Origin: Candidatus Gastranaerophilales bacterium
GTDB taxonomy: Bacteria; Cyanobacteriota; Vampirovibrionia; Gastranaerophilales; Gastranaerophilaceae
Length of the DNA stretch: 41,037 bases
Assembly: GCA_944323285.1 (NCBI GenBank)
Contig: CALURV010000012.1
Location: forward strand, 1 to 41,037
Reading direction: 5' to 3'
Shown: piece after piece, positions 35,871-41,037 of the stretch
How positions within the stretch are numbered: position 1 is the first letter of the stretch
How the letters are laid out: the number at the start of each line of letters is the position of its first letter
Notes under the pieces: generated by a model
The model's input: only the letters and a program-made list of their open reading frames with translations
Databases searched by the model: none
What the model was told of the DNA's origin: nothing
Position numbers and translations under genes: made by a program

Positions 35871-36050
35871 TTATCTAATGAGCGCACTCCATTGTTTCCC
35901 AACAACTACAGAATCTTCAGGATCAATAATCATATCATCAGGAAAGTCTACATTATTTCCATCATCTATATTTAACATTTGTTCTTGACTATCATTACCT
36001 GATAACTTTGAATTAAACATATTTTTAAAAGATTCAAAAAAATTTTTCAT
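35871..36050 (-). CDS. 59-residue peptide, candidate RiPP precursor
   Basis: A short frame with ATG at 36048-36050, AGGAAA 4-5 bases upstream, an extended -10 TGATATAAT about 30 bases upstream, and TAA at 35871-35873. The first 20 residues are amphipathic and basic (MKNFFESFKNMFNSKL). The middle is acidic (about 29-46, with DDGNNVDFPDDM and IDPED). The C-terminus is a sharply different neutral-to-basic tail SVVVGKQWSALIR (47-59). A polar leader plus a distinct short C-terminal core, on the same strand as an ATP-grasp ligase and a B12-type radical SAM enzyme, is the layout of a ribosomal peptide precursor. Trp54, Lys52 and Val48-50 are obvious candidate modification sites. It has no cysteine. 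Alternatively it could be a small regulatory protein; no homologue is recalled. Confidence 0.7.
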   Translation of the reverse strand: MKNFFESFKNMFNSKLSGNDSQEQMLNIDDGNNVDFPDDMIIDPEDSVVVGKQWSALIR

Positions 36051-36374
36051 ATATTTCCTATTCTTTTTATTATTTTATATTATATCACATATAATAAATT
36101 TTTAATATATTATATTTTCTATTATAAATGTTTTTATTATTTTTTGTAGAATCACCCTTTTTATATTATAGATTTAATAAAATATATTAGTATTTAATGC
36201 TTAGATTTTTTAGAATTATAATAAAGCAATGTATTTATATATTTTCCCAATAATATATTTTTTAATCATTTTTAAACAGAAATAATATATTTAACATAAT
36301 ATATTTAACATAATCTCTTTATAAATAATTTATTTTTTAATTATAACTAATATTTTTTTTAAATTCTGTAAATC
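36051..36374. other. AT-rich leader region of the peptide gene
   Basis: 324 bases between the TupA-like gene and the peptide gene. It holds the extended -10 TGATATAAT (minus strand, 36079-36087) and a 14-base tandem duplication of AATATATTTAACAT at 36284-36311. No coding frame or RNA gene is seen. Confidence 0.55.
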
Positions 36375-37271
36375 TTAAATTTTTAATAAATTTCCTAATT
36401 CCACATCAAATTTTTTGTTGCTAAAAGGAATTAATCCTGCAAATGGAGTAAATGTCATTTCCCAAATTATAACTCTTTCATCTGTACATGCAAAATCAAT
36501 TCTTACATAACTAAATCCCTTTGAAAGAATTTTTGCATACTCCAGCATTTCTTCTAAAAATAATGGTTTTTTAATTTCACTTTTCAACTCAGCACCTTTA
36601 TATGTATAAGGTAAAATTTTCCAATCAGTATCATAAAATTCCGACGATTTATCTGCTTTTAATACTTCTATCATTTGGGGGGCTTCATTAAAACAGTGTA
36701 TTTGTATATCTATACTAAATTTTATGTTTCTAATCATTTGTTCAATAAATATCTTACTATCTATATTTTTATATTGAGGTTCTAATGCAAATTGCAAATA
36801 ATTATTCCTAACTAAATATGTAACAATTTTTTCCAAGTCTTTTATCTTCTCTTTAATTTTTTCTTTATTATAAATAAAAATGTTCTTTTCCCAAGAATCA
36901 TTTATTTTAATTACAAATTTTTTAGGTAAATATGAAAAATCTATTTCTTTAAAATTATTCCAAATTCCATATATCTGAGCAATATGCCCCATCCCAATAT
37001 TCTCTGTTATATATGCTTTTACTTTTATTTTATCTGTAAGAATACTTTTTAAAGACAATTTTTCATTATATATTAACCACCTTATCTTTTCATTAAAAGT
37101 TTTCGGATTAAGATAATTATAGTCATATCCTAATATATCACTTGAATATTTATTTATATAATAATCTTTATATTTTTCAGGACAATATTTAAAAAAAGGA
37201 TATTGTCCTTTTGTCTTCTTATAATATTTATCTAATAAATATTTCATACTTGTGATTTTCCCTTTTTTCAT
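36375..37271 (-). CDS. TupA-like ATP-grasp protein
   Basis: 298 residues resembling the ATPgrasp_TupA family found in surface polysaccharide clusters; TupA takes part in teichuronopeptide synthesis in alkaliphilic Bacillus. Family marks are NPKTFNEKIRWLIYNEKL near the N-terminus, TDKIKVKAYITENIG, PKKFVIKIN, SKIFIEQMI, the late YVRIDFACTDERVIIWEMTFTPFAGLIPF and the C-terminal block. The family is thought to couple amino or acyl groups to glycan, but its reaction is poorly defined. An alternative start nine codons in (MKYLLDKY, 37247) has AAAAGGG upstream but at a long spacing of 12. It follows the coiled-coil glycosyltransferase by 26 bases. The peptide gene downstream invites the idea of a peptide-decorated glycan. 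Confidence 0.8.
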   Translation of the reverse strand: MKKGKITSMKYLLDKYYKKTKGQYPFFKYCPEKYKDYYINKYSSDILGYDYNYLNPKTFNEKIRWLIYNEKLSLKSILTDKIKVKAYITENIGMGHIAQIYGIWNNFKEIDFSYLPKKFVIKINDSWEKNIFIYNKEKIKEKIKDLEKIVTYLVRNNYLQFALEPQYKNIDSKIFIEQMIRNIKFSIDIQIHCFNEAPQMIEVLKADKSSEFYDTDWKILPYTYKGAELKSEIKKPLFLEEMLEYAKILSKGFSYVRIDFACTDERVIIWEMTFTPFAGLIPFSNKKFDVELGNLLKI

Positions 37272-37297
37272 TAAATAATAAGATTAATGTTTAAAAA

Positions 37298-38818
37298 TTA
37301 TCTTATTTCAAGCTCTTTCAATTGAGGGTATTTTTCATTAAGATTCTTTATTTCTTCTTCTGACAAATTTGTTTCCTTTATTGATTGAATCATATTTTGA
37401 TAATACTCTTCCTTAAATTCATCCTTTATCATGCTGTAATAATATAGAAGATTATGAATTTTATATGTAATAAAATCTTTTCTCAGAATATTATAAGTAT
37501 TTGTTTCTCTCATTAAATTCTCAACAATATTAAAAATCTCTATATGATCAATTAATCTCCTGTTATTATCAGTTAATACAGAACCTTCTCTATTGAATCT
37601 GTATACATATAATTTTTCTCTTATAAAAAATATTTTTTCTGCTGTTAATAGTGTTCCAAAAATAACTTTGTGATCTTCAAAATCAAGTCCTTCAGCAAAA
37701 TCTATATTATTCTTATCAAATAATTCTTTTGTATATAGTTTATTCCAAACACACATAGGATAACTAAATGGAGATAAATCTCTCCAATTAAATATCTTAT
37801 CATCAGGAATATTTTCAAAATTTGCATCAACAAAATAGGGAAACGGTGTACTTATCTGATTTTTTTCATCAAAACCATCCGGCATACACATTGCTATATC
37901 TAAATCTTTTTCTTTTATTAAATTATATAATCTTTCAAACATATTTGGTTTTACCCAATCATCGGGATCAACAAAACCAATACATTCTCCTGAAGCTATT
38001 CTTAATCCGTCATTTCTTGCAGCACCTGTCCCTTTATTTTCTTTATGAATTACTTTTATTCTTGAATCTTTTGATTTATATTCTTCTAAAATGTCATAAC
38101 TATCATCTGTTGATCCGTCATTTACACATATTATCTCTATTTCTTTTAAAGTTTGATTTATCAAACTGTCTAATGATTGTCTTAAATACTTTCCAACATT
38201 ATATACAGGTAATATTACAGAAACTTTTGGATTCTGATTTATACTTTCTTTCTCTTTTTGTTGCCTTACTTCGCTTAATATAATATTTTCTTTTTCTTTT
38301 TCTTTATTTTTTAATTTGTTTACTATTTTCTTTTTTAGTTTGATTAATTTTTTAAATGGTTTTATTTCTTTCTCAAAATACTCTCTCTGTTCTATTATGT
38401 GATTACTTAATGTTTCTTCTAAATTTTTATATCTGTCATCTTTTGCTTGAAGTTCTTCTTCATAATCTTTTTTTAGGTTATCCATTTGGTTTTTTAAATT
38501 ATTTATATGCCAGTCTTCAACTTCTTTACAGCGTCTTTTTATTTCTTTTTCATACCAATTTCTTTGTGATTCAAATTCTGAAATATAATATTGTTTTATC
38601 TTTTCTAAATCCTGTGTATTTTTTACATCAAAATTTTGTTCAAGTACTTTTTTCTCTTCATAACTTTTATTTTCACACTCAATTTTAACTTTTTCTATTT
38701 CATACTTATATTTTGATTTTAATAATTCTATTTCACTCTCATAATATCTTTTTTGCATTTCAAGAGATTCTTGATATTGTTTTTCCAATTCTATATAATT
38801 ATATTCTTTTTCTGCCAT
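37298..38818 (-). CDS. family 2 glycosyltransferase with N-terminal coiled coil
   Basis: 506 residues. Residues 1-175 are a long Glu/Lys coiled coil rich in Tyr and Trp (RYYESEIELLKSKY, RNWYEKEIKRR, VEDWHINNL). The GT-A domain begins near 197 with KVSVILPVYNVGKYL, then QTLKEIEIICVNDGSTDDS, ENKGTGAARNDG and the metal-binding DPDDW. MCVWNKLYTKELF and YRFNREGSV follow, as in capsule-type GT2 enzymes. The start has AGGG seven bases upstream. There is no membrane helix, so it acts at the cytosolic face, perhaps tethered through the coiled coil. It is in line with another GT2 whose coiled coil is at the opposite end. Donor and acceptor sugars cannot be read. Confidence 0.88.
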   Translation of the reverse strand: MAEKEYNYIELEKQYQESLEMQKRYYESEIELLKSKYKYEIEKVKIECENKSYEEKKVLEQNFDVKNTQDLEKIKQYYISEFESQRNWYEKEIKRRCKEVEDWHINNLKNQMDNLKKDYEEELQAKDDRYKNLEETLSNHIIEQREYFEKEIKPFKKLIKLKKKIVNKLKNKEKEKENIILSEVRQQKEKESINQNPKVSVILPVYNVGKYLRQSLDSLINQTLKEIEIICVNDGSTDDSYDILEEYKSKDSRIKVIHKENKGTGAARNDGLRIASGECIGFVDPDDWVKPNMFERLYNLIKEKDLDIAMCMPDGFDEKNQISTPFPYFVDANFENIPDDKIFNWRDLSPFSYPMCVWNKLYTKELFDKNNIDFAEGLDFEDHKVIFGTLLTAEKIFFIREKLYVYRFNREGSVLTDNNRRLIDHIEIFNIVENLMRETNTYNILRKDFITYKIHNLLYYYSMIKDEFKEEYYQNMIQSIKETNLSEEEIKNLNEKYPQLKELEIR

Positions 38819-38896
38819 TATATACCCTAGTTTTCTCTTTTTTCACTTAATAAACTTATTTTAATTGTTTTTATATAATTTTTCCAATTCTAAAAT

Positions 38897-40438
38897 CTAA
38901 AATATCCATATTTTCTTAATTTTATTTTTTGCTTTTTCAATTAATCTACATATTTTTAAAGTAATCCTAACTAATAAAAATTTCTTTTCATAATACTCTT
39001 TCTGTTCTTCTAATTGTTTTTTATAATCATTTTGTATTTCCTGACAATGTTTTTGCCACCAAAATTCAATTTCCTCTTGCTTTTTTTTAAAAAATTCTCT
39101 CTCTATCTCTATCGCTTTATTCTTCTCTTCCTCACTATGATTTTGCCACCAAGTCTCTACTTGCGCTTTTTCTTTGCTAAAATTTTCCCGTTCTATTTCT
39201 ATTACTTTATTTTTTTCTTCTTCACAATGATTTTGCCACCAGGTTTCTACTTGCACTTTTTCTTTACTAAAATTTTCCCGTTCTATTTCTATTACTTTAT
39301 TTTTTTCTTCTTCACAATGATTTTGCCACCAGGTCTCAATTCTCTCTTTTTCCTCTTTTGCCTCCTTCTTATATTGCTCAAGATAATCTTTTATTGCTAT
39401 TATATCTAAATTACATTTATGCTCTGCTGCTTTTATCCGTTTATTTGTACTTTTATATTTTTCTATTAAAAATGTCCAAAATTCATAATATGAACTTTTT
39501 AAAATTGCACAAAACTCTTCATAACAATAACTTGTTTTCAGTTTTTCTTTATCTTCTTCTGTCAAACTTATTTTCTTATATAATGCTTGCATCCTATTAT
39601 AATACTCTTCATAATATATATTATCCAATAAAGTATACCTATGAAAAATATCATCTATTATCCAGCTTATTATATCTATCTTTTTTTCTTCAAAAAATTC
39701 AGCTTGTTTTAATATTTCATAGGTTTTCTCAACCATAGGAATTCTGTCATATACTTTTTTATTACAATTCTGCATTGTGGAATATCTTCTATTTTCACGA
39801 TAATAATATAAACTCTCCCATAAAATATTTACTTTGTTGGCCTTTAAATAAGTTTCAAAAAAGAAAGGCAAATCTTCATAGATATATCCATCTGTAAATC
39901 TTACATTTATTCTTTTTAAAAAATCTTTTTTATATATTTTATTCCATAAAACTATATTTATTTTTAATATCTCGTTTTTTGTATCTTTAGGAGAAAATAC
40001 ATTTTCTCCGAATTTTTCAAGCTCTTTTAAATCGTAATAATCATTTGTATAACTTTGTTGGGTTTTATCATCATATAAATATGACTGACACATCGTAATA
40101 TCTGTATCGTCTATTTTTGCTCTATTATAGAGTTTCTCAAACATATTAAGTTCAACCCAGTCATCTGAATCAACAAAACCTATATATTCACCTTGCGCAA
40201 TTTCTAATCCTATATTTCTTGCACAAGATTGACCCGAATGCTTTTTTGTGTTTATTAATTTTATCCTTTTATCTTCTTTTGCATATTTTAAAACTATATC
40301 TTTTGAATTATCTGTTGATTCATCATCTATACATATAATTTCTATATCTTCTAAAGTTTGAGATATTAATGACTCTATACATTTCTCAATGTATCCTTCT
40401 ACATTATAAAAAGGAACTATTATTGATATCTTAGTCAT
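38897..40438 (-). CDS. family 2 glycosyltransferase with C-terminal tandem coiled-coil repeats
   Basis: 513 residues. The GT-A domain is at the N-terminus: KISIIVPFYNVEGYI, then LEDIEIICIDDESTDNS, KKHSGQSCARNIG and DSDDW near 95, with NIVLWNKIYKKDFL further on. From about residue 335 the protein becomes a charged helix containing four 30-residue repeats (about 366-465), each starting WWQNH or WWQKH and continuing EEEKNKVIEIERE-FSKEK. A basic C-terminal end (ICRLIEKAKNKIKKIW) may bind membrane. The start overlaps the stop of the preceding gene by 8 bases (ATGACTAA), showing coupling. It is a likely partner of the next GT2 through coiled-coil contacts. The acceptor is unknown. Confidence 0.88.
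   Translation of the reverse strand: MTKISIIVPFYNVEGYIEKCIESLISQTLEDIEIICIDDESTDNSKDIVLKYAKEDKRIKLINTKKHSGQSCARNIGLEIAQGEYIGFVDSDDWVELNMFEKLYNRAKIDDTDITMCQSYLYDDKTQQSYTNDYYDLKELEKFGENVFSPKDTKNEILKINIVLWNKIYKKDFLKRINVRFTDGYIYEDLPFFFETYLKANKVNILWESLYYYRENRRYSTMQNCNKKVYDRIPMVEKTYEILKQAEFFEEKKIDIISWIIDDIFHRYTLLDNIYYEEYYNRMQALYKKISLTEEDKEKLKTSYCYEEFCAILKSSYYEFWTFLIEKYKSTNKRIKAAEHKCNLDIIAIKDYLEQYKKEAKEEKERIETWWQNHCEEEKNKVIEIERENFSKEKVQVETWWQNHCEEEKNKVIEIERENFSKEKAQVETWWQNHSEEEKNKAIEIEREFFKKKQEEIEFWWQKHCQEIQNDYKKQLEEQKEYYEKKFLLVRITLKICRLIEKAKNKIKKIWIF
39051..39350 (-). repeat. 90-bp in-frame tandem repeat
   Basis: The plus-strand mark TTTTGCCACC occurs at 39051, 39141, 39231 and 39321, an exact 90-base period. 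The two central units are almost identical over their whole length. Each unit encodes 30 residues of the coiled coil. Confidence 0.9.
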
Positions 40439-41037
40439 TATTATTAAACTTCTCCAATTCAGAAAAATTAAAATTTATATTAAATTTTATTTTCTTTAAA
40501 ATTACTACATAGATTTTATCATTACAATAATATATATCTAAAATATTAGGATTCTTTTTTATTTTTATTTTTTTATTCTTACATTTTAAACAATAAGCAT
40601 TTTCTTCCTGATATAAAATTTCCATTATTTTATATCTTAATTTCATAGAATACTTTCTCTGCCAATATTTATAAATACTTCCTGTTTTTAATCCCTGAAA
40701 TAAATAATAATTATATAAAAAACCACCTTTTAAAATATTAGGAGTATAATATTTTTCATTAACTAAAGAACTTTTTCTTTTTAACTTTTTAGCAAATGCT
40801 CTTTGGTATTTTGGTTCTAAGTTTTCAAATCGAAATATAAAATCTTCTACTTTTTTTCTGCAAAATATTTCCTGTATATCTTTAGCATCATCTAACTGTT
40901 TAACTTTATCAAACATTAATTCTACAATATCTATTATGTCTAAAAATTGTTTCCCGCCTCGTTGTACTATAGACCCTTCTCTATTTACCCTGTAATAATA
41001 CAAATATTCCCTTACTATTGATACCCCTCGCGCTTTG
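40431..41037 (-). CDS. partial family 2 glycosyltransferase (3' end only)
   Basis: The reading frame is open to the window edge, so the gene begins outside. The visible part starts in the segment IVREYLYYYRVNREGSI, which in GT2 capsule enzymes follows the catalytic domain. It then gives about 180 residues of helical C-terminal region with many Lys, Tyr and Phe. A CLKCKNKKIKIKK stretch with two Cys follows, then a beta-prone tail (DIYYCNDKIYVVILKK). The stop overlaps the next glycosyltransferase gene by 8 bases. The catalytic motifs are not in the window, so the family call rests on this C-terminal similarity and the two sister genes. Confidence 0.72.
   Translation of the reverse strand, partial: KARGVSIVREYLYYYRVNREGSIVQRGGKQFLDIIDIVELMFDKVKQLDDAKDIQEIFCRKKVEDFIFRFENLEPKYQRAFAKKLKRKSSLVNEKYYTPNILKGGFLYNYYLFQGLKTGSIYKYWQRKYSMKLRYKIMEILYQEENAYCLKCKNKKIKIKKNPNILDIYYCNDKIYVVILKKIKFNINFNFSELEKFNNND

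Noticed and set aside
36284-36311. 14-base tandem repeat as a regulatory iteron
   Set aside because: Only two copies in very AT-rich DNA, with no replication gene nearby; chance duplication is as likely.
39051-39350. Possible CRISPR array from evenly spaced repeats
   Set aside because: The units are contiguous, in frame within a glycosyltransferase, with no spacers of foreign sequence and no cas genes.

Overview
The window is very AT-rich (coarsely under one third G+C by eye) and reads as chromosome of a gut-type non-photosynthetic relative of cyanobacteria, most likely Candidatus Melainabacteria, order Gastranaerophilales. The hints are the mix of housekeeping genes (type I glutamine synthetase, glyQ with no adjacent glyS, pyruvate phosphate dikinase, ftsZ ending in DIPEFLKK), several lineage-type hypothetical proteins (a PSFKG-containing membrane protein, a DRR-repeat protein), frequent GTG starts and genes without a Shine-Dalgarno. 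The assignment rests on remembered family resemblance, not a search.

Layout. 1-8.5 kb: tRNA-His, glnA, nadE, a small EF-hand-like protein, an APC amino acid permease with glyQ, and gap. 8.7-10.1 kb: two tandem PlsC-type acyltransferases. 10.1-15.3 kb: a compact chemosensory module (CheA with a degenerate receiver, a transducer with no external sensor domain, a double-CheW protein) with no cheY, cheB or cheR beside it. 15.5-18.1 kb: ppdK. 18.2-22.1 kb: an operon rny-ymdB-PHP phosphoesterase-pilin-like protein. 22.3-22.6 kb: tRNA-Leu with a duplicated 3' end and terminator bracketing a GC-rich 123-bp insert. 22.6-24.7 kb: pnuC-pabB-pabA', where a deletion has joined the end of pabB to the middle of pabA. 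24.7-32.5 kb: lineage hypotheticals, an ArsR regulator divergent from a QueD-like gene with paired operators, an M16 peptidase and ftsZ.

32.6-41.0 kb is accessory and all on the minus strand. In order of transcription it holds a partial family 2 glycosyltransferase, two more with long coiled coils, a TupA-like ATP-grasp protein, a 59-residue peptide gene at 35871-36050, a PurD-like ATP-grasp enzyme and a B12-binding radical SAM enzyme. The last two genes abut with no spacer. Peptide, amide ligase and radical SAM together look like a ribosomal peptide (RiPP) pathway, perhaps linked to cell-surface glycan; this is the best candidate for an undescribed system.

A dispersed element of about 120 bp with two hairpins occurs four or five times in intergenic DNA, always in the same orientation, and can encode a peptide of about 30 residues on the minus strand.
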